A stretch of DNA of 64,000 nucleotides, taken from assembly GCF_024868665.1 (NCBI RefSeq), contig NC_079895.1, positions 8,625,069-8,689,068 on the forward strand, given 5' to 3'. Source of the stretch: Triplophysa rosa. Lineage: Eukaryota; Chordata; Actinopteri; Cypriniformes; Nemacheilidae. The notes under the pieces are model-generated. The model saw only the letters and a list, made by a program, of their open reading frames with translations, had not been told where the DNA came from and ran no database searches. Positions 1 through 11,694 of the stretch are shown here, in pieces. Both the position numbers and the translations under genes were made by a program. Each line of letters opens with the position of its first letter. The first letter of the stretch is position 1.

Positions 1-1077
1 CAAGTCATAACTTTGATGTCTGTTCAGAAGGCCACGTAAAGGCTCTTGCTTTTTAAAACAACGTCGTGAATTTACCTGTCATGCTTTTTATGTTTGTGTC
101 TTTGATCGATGGCAAAAGTCTTTCCAAAGCATGGTTATGAGGCAAGGAATGAGAGCCGTAGACATTTAACAGGTTTTTAACTCAATCAGCGGCACTGTTT
201 TGGGGACATTTTCCTTTTAAAGCGGAATTTCCCTTTTCCCCGTGATGCCAATTTTCAAACATTAGTTAGTGTGTAATGTTGCTGTTAGAGCATAAACAAT
301 ATCTGCAAAATGATAAAGCTCAAACTTCAATGCCAAGCGAGATATTGTCTTTAACAGAATTCACTTTTCAAGGACTACAGAGAACGGCTGGAATCGGACT
401 ACAGCCCTTTACTTCCCGGGTACATGATGTCACTATTCTGAGTTTTTGAAAAACCTCCGCCCAAAGGAATACGCCAAAAAAGGGGCGAGGCCATCCTTAG
501 AGAAGAGGAAGAGCCGCTGGAGTAGTGTTTGGTTATCAGAGATTGTAAACATTTGACTGAGCTGCACGCTTAATTCCTTTCACTTTCATCACAGTCCTAC
601 AGCTGGTAATAAGAATTCAGCTACACACATTCTAAGACAACCAACGGTCAAATAACAGCGTCCATGACTTTAACATCGGCTGTGAAAGCTGTTCTGTGTT
701 ACGCACTGATATTGTGTGCGTGTGCGCATACCTCTAAAACACTTCTATGAAACGTCCTTTGAAGTCCTGCTTGCAAATGTCTCCTGGTCAATCTGCTTGT
801 TTTATTATCCAACTCTGGTCCAATATAAAAAGGCAAAACTAACACTTCTGTTATTAGTGTTAATATAACCGGTCTGACGCCAAACGGTCCGGTGTCATTT
901 CCCTCGCCATAGTAGGAAAAAAATCCGGATCTCTAACAAAGATTGACGTTTGCACATGCACTAGCAGACCTCCGTTGCACTTCGATCAATCCGCATGTTT
1001 TTAACTGATGAAGTGAAGTTGACGACATTGTTACTGTTTATTGCTAAAAGCCAAAGCTTATGAATACACTTGCACTG
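1..1077. other. No recognised gene
   Basis: I see no coding exon, RNA gene or clear transposon end here. The stretch is mixed-composition intergenic DNA upstream of the promoter-like cluster. Confidence 0.5.
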
Positions 1078-1262
1078 AGAGGGGGACCAACCAATCACAA
1101 CAGCCTGAGAAGCGGAAGCTCGCTGATATGGTATGGGTGGGAAGTCTTCAGACACATGCTCTAAGCGGGGGACCAATCACGACAGACTGGGTCAGCTTTA
1201 CCAATCAGAGCGCTTCGGAAGGAGGGACTTTATATATACCGGAAGAAATCCAGTCGTTTTTG
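1078..1262 (+). promoter_or_regulatory. CCAAT/TATA promoter-like cluster upstream of mir-222/221
   Basis: Three CCAAT boxes lie on the + strand at 1091-1095, 1173-1177 and 1201-1205, followed by a TATATATA run at 1231-1238, about 30 bases after the last CCAAT. This geometry predicts a start near 1262. The motif GGGGGACCAA(TC) occurs twice, so part of the cluster may be a dispersed fish repeat. It is 3.4 kb upstream of mir-222 on the same strand, so I infer a possible primary-microRNA promoter. The motifs are seen; the function is not shown. Confidence 0.35.
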
Positions 1263-1924
1263 TTAGAAGAGGGTCAGCGGTGAACAATAGACTTGAAATA
1301 TGTGATCATGGTCATTTATTTACCTTGCTTTATTAATTTTAAAACGGGCAGCGTTATGGATGTGACATTTTGCATTATGGATGTGACATAAAAACGCTCA
1401 GAGAATGTATTTTTTACCAATATACGGAACCATTTGTTTATATTTTATTAAACACTTGTTGATAAAGTTTAAACATCAGAAAAATATCAGTTTATGCACA
1501 AGTTATGCACAAGAAATAAATGTGACAAAAAAGACACAGTTTTTGGGAGACAACAAACTTTGTAGGATTTCTGTCGATTTAAATGCACAAATCTGAGGCA
1601 ATAATACCTAACAAATGCAGAAGGGATGCCTCTTCATAGAACATAAAATAGTTACTTTATTTTATTTTTCATGTGCCCATTTATGAGGAATATGTACCGT
1701 TCAATCCTGAAAATGTCACTTACCTGACTATGGAAAATCATGCACTAAAATGTTTTAAAAACTTGGAGACGTCACACGGGTATTTGAACCACCAAATGTT
1801 AATATCTGTGCTGATAGTATAGTAAAAACCTTTGCTTAAAACTAGATTTTTTCATGGTAAGGTTGACATTTTCACGGAATTGCCCAAACAAAGATTCATA
1901 AACTCTGTTTTTTTCTGCTTACAG

Positions 1925-1972
1925 GTGTGTTCAGATGGGCTGTTCAGATCCTACAATTCTCCAAATCTTCAG
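1925..1972 (+). ncRNA. Exon-like 48-nt segment, possible host-RNA exon
   Basis: The segment has a thymine-rich tract ending in ACAG before 1925 and CAG/GTGAGC at its 3' edge (GT at 1973-1974). It is 48 bases long and open in all three frames. I cannot match it to a protein. It lies between the promoter-like cluster and mir-222 on the same strand, which fits an exon of the primary microRNA. It could also be a chance pairing of splice signals. Confidence 0.33.
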
Positions 1973-4579
1973 GTGAGCACATCTCATGCTTTTGTATCAT
2001 TTGACACACAAAATGTAGTAAATTTTATACATTATTGCCTTCATGAGTCTTCTCATGTTCAGTCTTGTGGATGCATAAAAGTATTGTGAGAAAATAAAAA
2101 CTCAGTGTAACACATTTTAGAGTTGTCAGAACAAGTGAGCGTTAGAATAGATTGAATGCCACAGAGTGTCTAAATTTCACACAGCGCCTCGGATTCCACA
2201 GCAGTATCGACTGCAAAGCTGTTACAATTTAACCGTCAAAATGCATTTTCGGCTGCAGTTGTAGAAGAATCTCAGCTTAGAGCGATTTCGAAAGAAGTCT
2301 TTTGTGCTGACTAGCAGGCGCATGGGAGAGCAGTAGCTGTGGAAGGTTATGAATGGAATGTGACGGAATTCTCCTAATGTTTACAGGTCATTCATGTGAA
2401 GACGCAGGCTAGGGCTTCTCCTCGGGGGCAGACAATAGAGTTGTAGCAGGAACACGTACCTCCCTGAAAAGCTTGCCGGCATAGACAAGAAATCAGACAA
2501 GAACAGAAAATGATGATGGCGTAGAACAGAGCTTTGTCACATGAATTGTTTGCTTTACTTAAAGGCGGCTTTAGTGATTGACGTCTTTACAAAGTCTCCA
2601 TTCGTGCATCCACGCATTTAAGTTTCAAACACAGTTTTCGGTGCTGCCAGATGAAATACAATGAGAGTGGAACAAAACCGATGGGCTGGAGACACAATAT
2701 AGCCGTCAATGTCGGCTGTCACTGCCGTAATTAAATGGCAAATTTTTACGGGGTTTTAATACATGGAATCCGCTTTATGGCCACCATGGCCGACAAATGC
2801 TTTGACGTGAATAAAATTTTGTGGTGCTTTATGGAATGGTAAATCAGAGGCTTGTTTAATAATAACTCGGCCTACACATATGAGAAAAAACAACTTGGAA
2901 ATCTTTTAGGGCCCTTATCAGATAACAACTGACAGTTACTAAATAGCCCATAAAGCGCTCAATAGACAAATATATATTAGTGACACAGTTCTGATATCAG
3001 ACCGCCCCAGTCCCATGGCCCGATCACACACAAACACTGGTGGCAGGAACACAGCACTGGAATTCAGAGAAGGGGAGAGGCCGGGAAGGAATTTCCTTAA
3101 TGGAGAAAAATTGGAGTCAAGTGACCATCAGCTGGTCAAAAGTATGTTTGATCAATACAGTCACAAGGTCTAAGGTATGCAAAGCTGAAGCTTTTACAGC
3201 AGGGTGTGAAAAGAGCCGAAATCATCTCTGGGTGCTCCTGTCAGTCAGAGGCAATAATTCTGTTGTTGTTAATTGTTAAGATAATGCATGTTGTTGCTAA
3301 ATGGCCTCACGCTCTCCGCATCCTCGTCGGGTTAAAATGGATTCCTGTGGGATGTGTTTGGTGCTCTGTGTCACTCTCTATTGTATTAATTTGTTTATCT
3401 AGCCGACAATAATTTATTCTAGTCATACTGCCTTTCCATTGGCAATCACAACAAATGGCTAATGGTTTTAACAAGCACGCCACTTCTAATTGATAAGATC
3501 TCTCTTATAAAATGGTGATTGCCGAGGCGATCCGAACGATGTGATTGAAATACACAGCAGTTACAGTGAAAGGAAATATTTTTCTCAATTCATTGTGTCT
3601 TGTTGTCCAAACTCTCATTTCTAGATGTATTGTGGTCATTCCAGTACAGTGTCTGTTGAATTTTAACAAAGTCAAATCTCAGGAGTAACATAAGGTCATC
3701 CAACGTGAAAGAAAACTGTGATTAATAATCATTTTTTATATTTTTCTAAATACATATTACTGTTGCATTGCTTGAATATAAACATGTTTTCTTTGAGGTA
3801 TTTGAGGTCTGAACAAATACAGAGCATCTTTTCTGTTATTTTGATCATTTTCTGCAAATAAATGCAAATAGAAACAATATTTTTATATGAAATTTGGAAA
3901 AAAAATATTGTTAGTAGCTGTAAATAGTAAATGAAAATCATTTTGAAAAACAGAACAGAAAAAAAACCCAGAACATCTAATGGTAATATTCTACTGTTTT
4001 ATAGACATTTCCATTAACACTAAAACCCATTGCAGTTCAAAATTTACAATACACTTGAGACAGCTGTAAAAAATAAATACACCTTATCATGAACAAAAAT
4101 TAAGTGAGAGCTTTGCTTAAAATAGAAACAAAACCTCAATCAGCTGTATGTACCATTTTTAAATGGTTATATATTTGCACCAGAAATCAGGACAAGAAAA
4201 TGATCTTTGGGTATCGCTGAATGAGAGAGGTGCGTGTATTTACATGTGTGCCAAACCACTAAGTGGATTTGGAGAGTCGTATTAAACCAGGGCATACACT
4301 GCCGTGATATTGTATGGCATCGATGTGAAACTCAGGGTACCTGTAAGCGCTTGTCTTTTTATTAGTGAACAAAACGCAGGTCTTGTTTGGTTAAAAGGGT
4401 GTGATGAGCACACAGATGCCGTTAAAATGCGCTGGAGCACGCTTAAAAATGCCCATCAGGAGATTAGCTTCCCCTCCCCAGTGCCGCGAGCAAAAAGAAG
4501 GGCTGTCGTCGTGCTCAGTAGCAGCAGTCACTTTGATTTTGGGTTGTCTAACTGCTCGCTTCTCTCTCTGTCTTCCTCA
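1973..4579. other. No recognised gene
   Basis: Intergenic or intronic DNA. It is AT-rich at about 3700-4150. Only short chance frames are present, and no transposon ends were recognised. Confidence 0.5.
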
Positions 4580-4639
4580 GGAAGTGATGGCGGTGAGAAA
4601 CCGAGGATGGCTCAACTGGACAACGGCTTGTTTTTAGGG

Positions 4640-4720
4640 TGCCCATGAGGTGCTCAGTAGTCAGTGTAGATCCTGTGTTGCAATCAGCAGCTACATCTGG
4701 CTACTGGGTCTCTGATGGCA
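4640..4720 (+). ncRNA. mir222: microRNA mir-222 hairpin
   Basis: The 3p product at 4689-4712 matches vertebrate miR-222-3p along its whole length, including the seed GCTACAT. The 5p arm at 4653-4674 (CTCAGTAG..AGTGTAGATCCT) matches miR-222-5p with one change. The arms pair: TGCC..CTCAGTAG on the 5' side faces CTACTGGGTC..GGCA on the 3' side, with a short loop near 4675-4688. It shares its seed with mir-221, which lies 625 bases downstream on the same strand, as in other vertebrates where the two are processed from one precursor. Hairpin ends are estimated from the pairing. Confidence 0.97.
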
Positions 4721-4858
4721 TTTTCCACTTCCTGTTGGCACATTCCTTTCATATTGTGTGGTATGTTATCACAATTCGTGCTTCATCCTGTCAGAATGGG
4801 ACCCGGTCTGTGTCATGAACGTTAAAGAGGGCCGTCGTCTCCTATGTAACAGACCGTT

Positions 4859-4886
4859 TCTGCTCTGCTCTGCTCTGCTCTGCTCT
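4859..4886 (+). repeat. (TCTGC)n microsatellite
   Basis: About five and a half perfect copies of the pentamer TCTGC lie between mir-222 and mir-221. A second short tract of the same pentamer is at 5352-5368. Confidence 0.9.
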
Positions 4887-5269
4887 TCCTTTCTGTTTCT
4901 TTTTTAGACCATTCAAACTTTTTTGTGCCGAGTATGTATTTTATTTTTCTTAAAAGAATTTGATCAAGGTGAGTTGAGCTGTCGAGATATGCTTTAAAGC
5001 CCTGAGAAATGATTTCTGACATCTGTTCAACATTCTTTGAAAGGATCGGCACATTGTTTTCTATTTGACTGTCGAAGATTCAATTTAAGTGATTAGGTAA
5101 CAAAGGACAAGGCGAGATGTCATTCTCTTTGTGATTTGTCTGTCAGCGGGACTGTCTTTGTGCGAATGTTTTCGAGTTGCTGAAGGCTGACAAATAATGA
5201 GAGTTAAATTTGAGGACTCTGGAATCTCATTGGCTTTCGAGTATGAAGGATGAATTATTTTGTGTTGTC

Positions 5270-5345
5270 GTGAACCTGGCATACAATGTAGATTTCTGTG
5301 TGGTTCAATCTACAGCTACATTGTCTGCTGGGTTTCAAGCCAGCT
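5270..5345 (+). ncRNA. mir221: microRNA mir-221 hairpin
   Basis: The 3p product at 5314-5336 is identical to vertebrate miR-221-3p, with seed GCTACAT. The 5p arm at 5274-5298 (ACCTGGCATACAATG...) matches miR-221-5p. AACCTGGCATACAATGTAG pairs with CTACATTGTCTGCTGGGTT across a loop near 5299-5312. The order mir-222 then mir-221 and the sub-kilobase spacing equal the mammalian cluster. In mammals the pair targets transcripts such as CDKN1B and KIT; targets in fish cannot be read from this window. Confidence 0.97.
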
Positions 5346-5351
5346 AAAAAA

Positions 5352-5368
5352 TCTGCTCTGCTCTGCTC
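5352..5368 (+). repeat. Short (TCTGC)n tract
   Basis: About three copies of TCTGC lie immediately 3' of the mir-221 hairpin, the same unit as at 4859-4886. Confidence 0.8.
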
Positions 5369-6175
5369 ATAAATTGAATAGGTAAGTTGTACGTTTTTTT
5401 AATGTCTATGCATGCTTTACATACTGCAGCAAAACAAAAATAAAATCACTAAAAATATACTTTTGTGTCTGATTTATTCTTGTAGGCAAAGCATATTCAT
5501 TGTACAGTATTGGTGTTTATTCTGGTTAGGGGTTCAGCTGGATATTTGCAGGGCTGCACTGATTCCATCCAATGACAGACTGTCAAATTTCACCAGGGAT
5601 TAAAAAGGCATCCAAGATATTCACAGTACACCCAGAAGAGTGTCTTATCACTATTACCCATCTGTGTCTGAATACACCCACCCACAACACGCACGCAGTG
5701 GAATAGTTGGGCGAAGAATCAGTATACATATTCAAACAATCCAAAATCACATTTCTACCTGAAATCTACTGTAGTAATATTGCGTACAGTAATATCTTTA
5801 GGGACTTGGTCGCGTAGAAGAACTAATGAAGAACCCAAGAAAACCTGACGCCCTCAGAGAACTCAGTTTATTAAATCTTCACACAATCTGTCTGCAATAT
5901 TGACAGAAATTGCTCGCAGGAACGCTATTGCATTTCTCTCAGTCATGACTTCGTATTGCGTGTTTTTGTAATACGACAGTTGCCCACCGCCAGCATATTT
6001 CATATTACGGTATAATTTACAATACAGTTAGAGTAATGAAGTCCAGCCAGTAGATGATTATCCTGGCGTTGCATCTTAATTTCATTCAATTTGATAGAGA
6101 AAAATATTCATTATGCTTAAAAGAGCACATCAAAACTTAACAGCAGGACAGAACTTCAGTTTGCACACAATTATC
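5369..6175. other. No recognised gene
   Basis: AT-rich intergenic DNA with only short chance frames. No repeat ends were recognised. Confidence 0.5.
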
Positions 6176-6177
6176 TT

Positions 6178-6290
6178 GCAGTAGCTCCTGTAACTGGTAG
6201 CAACACATAGGTCATGGGTTCGACCCTCAAGGTGCAGACCTACTGTAAAGTTCTTTTTTTTACAAAAGAACATCTGCCAAATCCAGAAAT
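6178..6290 (+). repeat. Degenerate tRNA-derived SINE fragment
   Basis: GTAGCTC near 6180 and GGTCATGGGTTCGACCCTC at about 6211-6229 are the A- and B-box parts of a tRNA-like head. CATCTGCCAAATC near 6270 is the common fish SINE tail. The middle is poorly preserved. Compare the better copy at 30131-30281. Confidence 0.6.
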
Positions 6291-6734
6291 ATCTTGTTAG
6301 ATTTAGGACACAGCGCACAGAGAGTTTAAAGGTCGGACTGCAGTTGGGCATACTGTTGGCATGGGCACAGGTGTTCCCGATGATGTCATTTCCCCTTGCA
6401 CTACTGTTTGGACAACAGGAATATGGAGGCAGGTGGTCATGATCTGCTGTATCTAGAGCTGTGCTTTATACTGGCTGCCAAAGCAGCGGATACTGGAATC
6501 ACAACAGGAACAGCGCGAACACACTCGAGCTGCTCCAGGAACAGTCACTTCCCATCTGTCTGCTCAACCCATCAGGAGACACAGTCATCATGTGACTGTA
6601 TTTGCTCTTTATGAAGTGCTAAATTCACACCACTCAGAGGAGGGATGAAACCATTTCACAACACTGCAAAAGAACCAGTCTTCAGTCTTGTTTTCCAATA
6701 AAAGATCAATTAAGATCAGTGTGAAAGCAAATAA

Positions 6735-6849
6735 ATGAATAAGTTGCTGTTGGCAACATGTTTGTATTGCACCATTTTATAACATTTCATTTAGACAGTA
6801 ATAAATGCTCTCATTTGTAAGTCACTTTGGATAAAATCATCTGCTAAAT
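6735..6849 (+). repeat. SINE-tail repeat copy
   Basis: GCTGTTGGCAACATGTTT, then TGCTCT..TTTGTAAGTCACTTTGGATAAAATCATCTGCTAAAT. A second copy of the first part lies at 8318-8417 in the same orientation. The AAGTCRCTTTGGATAAAA...CTGCYAAAT end is the widespread fish SINE tail. A hAT miniature is inserted exactly in this tail at 6850. Confidence 0.65.
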
Positions 6850-7067
6850 CAGGGGTTTTCAAACTTTTAAATGCCAACAACCCCCAAATATGATTCATCT
6901 TTTGCCAGATTGTATAAAGAAGCATTTAAACCGTTAGACAAATAGTAAGTGTGATATTATAAAAACAACATATAGTTTGTAGAAATTAAACTGAAATAAT
7001 CTTTAGCAACCTTTGCTGCCTTCTGTTTTGTTTTGTTTTTAATTGGGGGACCGTTTGAAAACCCCTG
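6850..7067. mobile_element. hAT-type miniature transposon (outer of nested pair)
   Basis: Terminal inverted repeats are CAGGGGTTTTCAAAC at 6850 and GTTTGAAAACCCCTG ending at 7067. The left target copy is TGCTAAAT (6842-6849). The right copy is interrupted after TGCTAAA by the next element and resumes with T at 7337, so the 8-bp duplication is perfect once that insertion is removed. There is no coding capacity (218 bp). Confidence 0.85.
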
Positions 7068-7074
7068 TGCTAAA

Positions 7075-7328
7075 CAGGGCCGGGTCTAGGGGGGGCATTG
7101 CCCCTCCAAAAATATCCAGCTGACAAAATAAATACAAATTAAATACTTATTATTAAATACTAAATACTTATTTGCATGATCTATTATTTAAATAATGATC
7201 TGTCAATTTAATCACAGAAAAAAAAATGTAAAAATGATGCATGCAATAATCTATTAAATATCTGCCCAACCAGAATATGTGATTGCCCCCCCAGTCGAGC
7301 GAGCCAGCCTATTAGCCTACCGGGCCTG
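7075..7328. mobile_element. hAT-type miniature transposon (inner of nested pair)
   Basis: The ends are CAGGGCCGGGTCTAGG and CCTACCGGGCCTG, which are inverted at the tips (CAGGGCCGG/CCGGGCCTG). The element is flanked by the identical 8-mer GTGCTAAA at 7067-7074 and 7329-7336. It is 254 bp with no frame of note. It landed on the right-hand edge of the 6850-7067 element and is therefore younger. Confidence 0.88.
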
Positions 7329-7336
7329 GTGCTAAA

Positions 7337-8317
7337 TATACATTTCCTGGGGTTGATTCAGAAAAATAGAATACTCGCTCTTGTCTGTGCAAACTAACAG
7401 CCTTTAAAAAAGCTTTTTTACACACGCAAGAACGCTTCTGTACTTTATAGGCGGATACTCTGACGTCGTCGTCATTCACCAACAAGTTTTTGGAACGAAC
7501 ATTTCCGGGGGGAAGAGTCCAGCGTGAAAGTATTTCAGTAATGTAAACCTCTGAATGGCGTGTAATGGAAGTAAATCGCTTCTTTGATATATTGTGCGGC
7601 AAGTGCTGTGTGATGACATCAGAGGGGGTCCTTCGGGGGCCGCGGGCTCGTGTGGAATGCTAATTGATGCTCTGTCAGGATTTCCCTTGGGTGAAAGCAA
7701 GGACCGATTGGCACGATTAACTACACAGAGCTGTCCACGCATTTATCTTGCCATCGAGATGCCTAGCCTCAGTAGTACACGTTTACACGGCCAGGACTTG
7801 GACAGTTTGCTTCTCGTAATGGGTTAAAGTTGAAGGTAAGGGGTGAGGGGCACGGACTAGTTTAAACGGCAGTACTGACGTCATTCATCCATGATAGTCC
7901 CCTATCTGTGGTAAGAGATGCGTAGCTATAACATCGACACACCGCGCGGCTTTCTGAATAAGTAAACACATCGCTTCCATTTAACCTTCACGTGCTTTCT
8001 CTTGGGTTGCATCATTGGCCATAAATCAGACAGAAATTAAATAGAAATGTGGCCATCCTGACTAGAAAAGTAGGCAAACAGATCTTAAAATTCTCAGATT
8101 TTTCTTCTGTGAGAAAAAAAGAACTTTCTTGTATCATGTTTTCGTTACTCTCAGTCAGAAAAAATCTGAGTCAAAATCATCACAAGTCAAAGATAAAGTG
8201 CTCAATACCAACTCAAACATTTCTCATGTTGTAACAGTAAATTATAGCTATGCTATTCTAATATTTTATAGCTCTATAATATATAGTTTGCATTCAAAGA
8301 ATATATTATCACAATAT
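7337..8317. other. No recognised gene
   Basis: No gene recognised. The 7460-7830 part is less AT-rich than its surroundings and could be conserved non-coding DNA; this cannot be judged without comparison. Confidence 0.45.
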
Positions 8318-8417
8318 ATTGGCTGTTGGCAACATGTTTATTGCATTATTTTACAACAATTAATTCAGACACAATATTAAATGCTCTTATTTAATAAAGG
8401 CATCTGCCAAATGAAGG
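8318..8417 (+). repeat. Second copy of the GCTGTTGGCAACATGTTT repeat
   Basis: It aligns in direct orientation to 6735-6849, including TGCTCT and the CATCTGCCAAATG tail. It is AT-rich and partly decayed. Confidence 0.55.
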
Positions 8418-11400
8418 CATTTACAATTATTAATCGTATTTAATAGGCCTACATTTTAGAAGAAACACATCACATCTCAGTTGTTTCATTTTAGTCTCCT
8501 CTAAAACATGCGCACACGCCCTAGTGTTGTTGATTTAAATAGTGTAATACCAGATAACCTGCAAAGGTCATAAAATGACATTAATCTCAGTCAGCTCTGA
8601 CCTTTTCAGCCCTCAGACACTGGACGTGGGAAACACAAGAGCGGATATTCAAATGTATTAAATTCGCTTCCCACAGTTCTTTCCCTTACAGTGAATTATA
8701 ATATTGGACTGTAACACAATATGAAAATGCTACAAAAGACTAGGCAAAGCAGGGAGTTGCAAAAACAGCCTTGACATCTTATGGTTTATATGGTGAATTT
8801 TTGCACTCGCAAATGTCTTTGCCCCGTACGAGGCATAAAAATGTAGCGTGGAAACTTTCTTCTGCCCTGTGAATGCATTTGCAATAAAACACTGCAGGAG
8901 TGCTCGCAGAAGTGCCGTATTCTCTCTTAATACCTGAGTGACTCATAGAAAATCTCTTAATATCAGCACATGAACCTCAGTGCCAGGGGCAGATTAGAAA
9001 CTGACGAAAGTTTCTGCATTTCACTTAGCGGCATAGATTCGATTCCATCTGCTCGCTTGGGTGCCATGGAGACGGGGCCTTGTCTCGAATGTGAGGATTT
9101 CTGGACAGAGAGTGTTTGGTGTGAAAACTGCCTCTCTCCAAATGCTCCAAGAGATGAGCCAATAACAATTATATAGGCAAATAAATCCTATTTATTAAGA
9201 AATGTGTTAAAACTCCAAAAGGTTGATGTTTATTAGGGGAAAAATCCTCTTAAGATGAAAGTTTTAGAAATACAGCAGCCAATTTGAAACTACTGCAGTA
9301 AACATAACCGGGTTTGGTAAAACATTGCATGAACATAATCAAGCAAAGAAAAGCGTAAATTAAAAACGTCCATGCGACGACATATAGATCATTCGCTACG
9401 TTTTACAAACCGTAATCCAAAAGTCATCCAACACCAAATCTCCATATTATTATTAATGTATCCCATTGATATCCAAACCTGATATGACGCACCTTCACGT
9501 AACGGCTGAGCTACAAGTACAGGTTTGGTGTGACCGTTTGGCACCTCTGGCGGCCCCCTTGTGTGGGTGGGAGCACATTCTGTCGGCATTACTCAGTACT
9601 AAGTACCTGTGAAACTTTAACAACATGATACACTCCACCAGCATGCTGCAAGTCCTGTCCTGCTGTAGGGTTTATGCTTCTCTCCTGTAGGTAACAATGG
9701 CTACCTCACGCAGGGTGTACAATACATGCATGTGCTGGTCTCGTGATCATGGGAGACTGGGTGGGTGGAGGGTGGAGACTGGGAATGTAAGTAAAGACCA
9801 CACAGAGAGCAAGTATGAAGATGCTGAGGGTCATTATGGTGCCAGTGTCATAACAGTCATATACTTACAAAGCTATACAGCAATTTACTAAAAAGGTCTG
9901 AGCAGCTTGTTCTGCATGACTGACATAAATTAATTTTTATTTCTATAGTGCTTTTCGGAGTTTTGCTTTGTTGCAAAGCAGCTTTACACACATATAGATC
10001 GTAGAAACACAAGAAGAGAGATATAATTATGAAAAATATATGAAACATAGAATTCACAGTATTATTCCAATTGTCCAAAAATACATTCACATTTAAACAT
10101 TTTTAGGAGATGTACAGGCATAAGTACCTGTCATCCCAGATAATAAAAATACTTGATTTAATTTTGAGTTAATGTTAAAGTGGTTATTCACAACATTTAA
10201 CATTATAATATTTTGCTATCGGCTATATTTTATCCAAAAGCTTGTACTTACATCAGTGCCATACAAAAAGAAACTAACAGTGCCTCAAAATACAGAATAA
10301 CCAATAATTGTTTGTTTTGTTTGTTTATAAAATTTTAACAAAGAACATTTTGTTTTTTTCATTTCCTTCCTTCATATTTTTTCTGGCTATAATGACTTAT
10401 TATGGTCACTTTAGATATGAATTGTTGGGTGCCAACCTAAATGCATTATGAGCTACTGCATATATCCCACCTGTTCAGTTTTGGGTAGACAAACCAGTGA
10501 TTCGACACAAGCATCCTGGTCATTTCTCTCCATCCACATGCAAACCATAAGCCAAGGAAAATCCCACAAGCCCAGATGCACACGGCGGATAGGCTTCCCT
10601 TCCTGTTTCCCTCCCTTCCTTCCTTCCTTCGCTTTCTGTAATGATCCAAGGTGTGCACATTCCTCACTGCATCCTGCCGGTGAAACAAGGTGATGTTAAA
10701 GAGACAAACATGGACATCATGAAAGATGATCACTTCATGCAATCAAATACGTTTGATTGGTCAGAACATCCTTATTGCATTAGCTTATTGACAGTTGACT
10801 TCCATGGTGCCCATACCAGATAATCATTTTACTGGATATTTTCTTAGCGGTTTACTAAAAATACAAATGTTTCATTAGCAGTCATATATGACCCAGCAGA
10901 CTAGGGGTGGTGAATATTCACAATAATTACAGACATACCTAATAAACCCATGGACATTTGAGATGTTAACAGTTAGGGGTTAACTGTATTTTATACGTAC
11001 TGATGTGTCTTTTCACTGTTATCATGGTCTTTCTGTGCTGTGTCTAACCACGGTGTCTCTTCTGATTGTATAATCATTTTAATAAAAAGACCGTTTTAAT
11101 GGTAATTTACACTATAGAATGCAGAAAATGTATTTAGTTTCCCCTGCAGCATTATATTGTTTGGAACATGAAAAGCAAATGAAAAAAAAATATATAGTGA
11201 CAAGATACGTTTTTCAATAGCTACAAACTAGTTTATTTTAATATAATATGTATTTTATATTCAGAAATCAGAGTGTATGAAGACAATTTAATTAGAAATA
11301 AATAGAATGTAAGCTAATACAATATGTTGTTTAACCTGAGGATGACAATAAACATTTTCTTAAATGAAAGTTATACCATCTTTCATTGACTTTATGTTTA

Positions 11401-11611
11401 AAAGAAATTACTCTATTTTGTATTTGCGGAAAGTTATCCTAACATCCTATCTAAAAATAATGTTTAAAAAAATATTTTAAAAAGACTTTGGGTTGACTTG
11501 TAATACAAAACATACCGAAGTTAAGTTCGTGAACAAATTTTAAAAATATCTTTTGACAATATTTACCAGAAATGCCATATTTTGCTTTATAAACTAAAGA
11601 TTTAGAAAACA
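8418..11611. other. No recognised gene
   Basis: Intergenic. A short CTTCC-rich microsatellite is at 10597-10630. A fragment resembling common fish interspersed repeats (TATAGTGCTTTT...CAAAGCAGCTTTACA) is at 9945-9992. The rest is AT-rich and unrecognised. Confidence 0.5.
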
Positions 11612-11694
11612 CAATTTGCGCTCGAGAGTGGGGTATTTCCGTCTGGGAGAACCAAGCCCTGTGTTGCCGTTCTTTTGCAACCTTTCGCACCGAG

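Larger units (their letters stand above)
1262..5345 (+). ncRNA. Putative primary transcript (host RNA) of mir-222/mir-221
   Basis: Inferred only. A promoter-like cluster ends at about 1262. An exon-like segment with strong splice signals is at 1925-1972, and a pyrimidine-rich acceptor ending in CTCAG at 4575-4579 precedes the hairpins. Together these suggest a spliced non-coding precursor analogous to the human MIR222 host gene. No long reading frame crosses the region. The first exon's donor is not clear; a weak candidate is GTGAAC at 1280. Confidence 0.3.
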
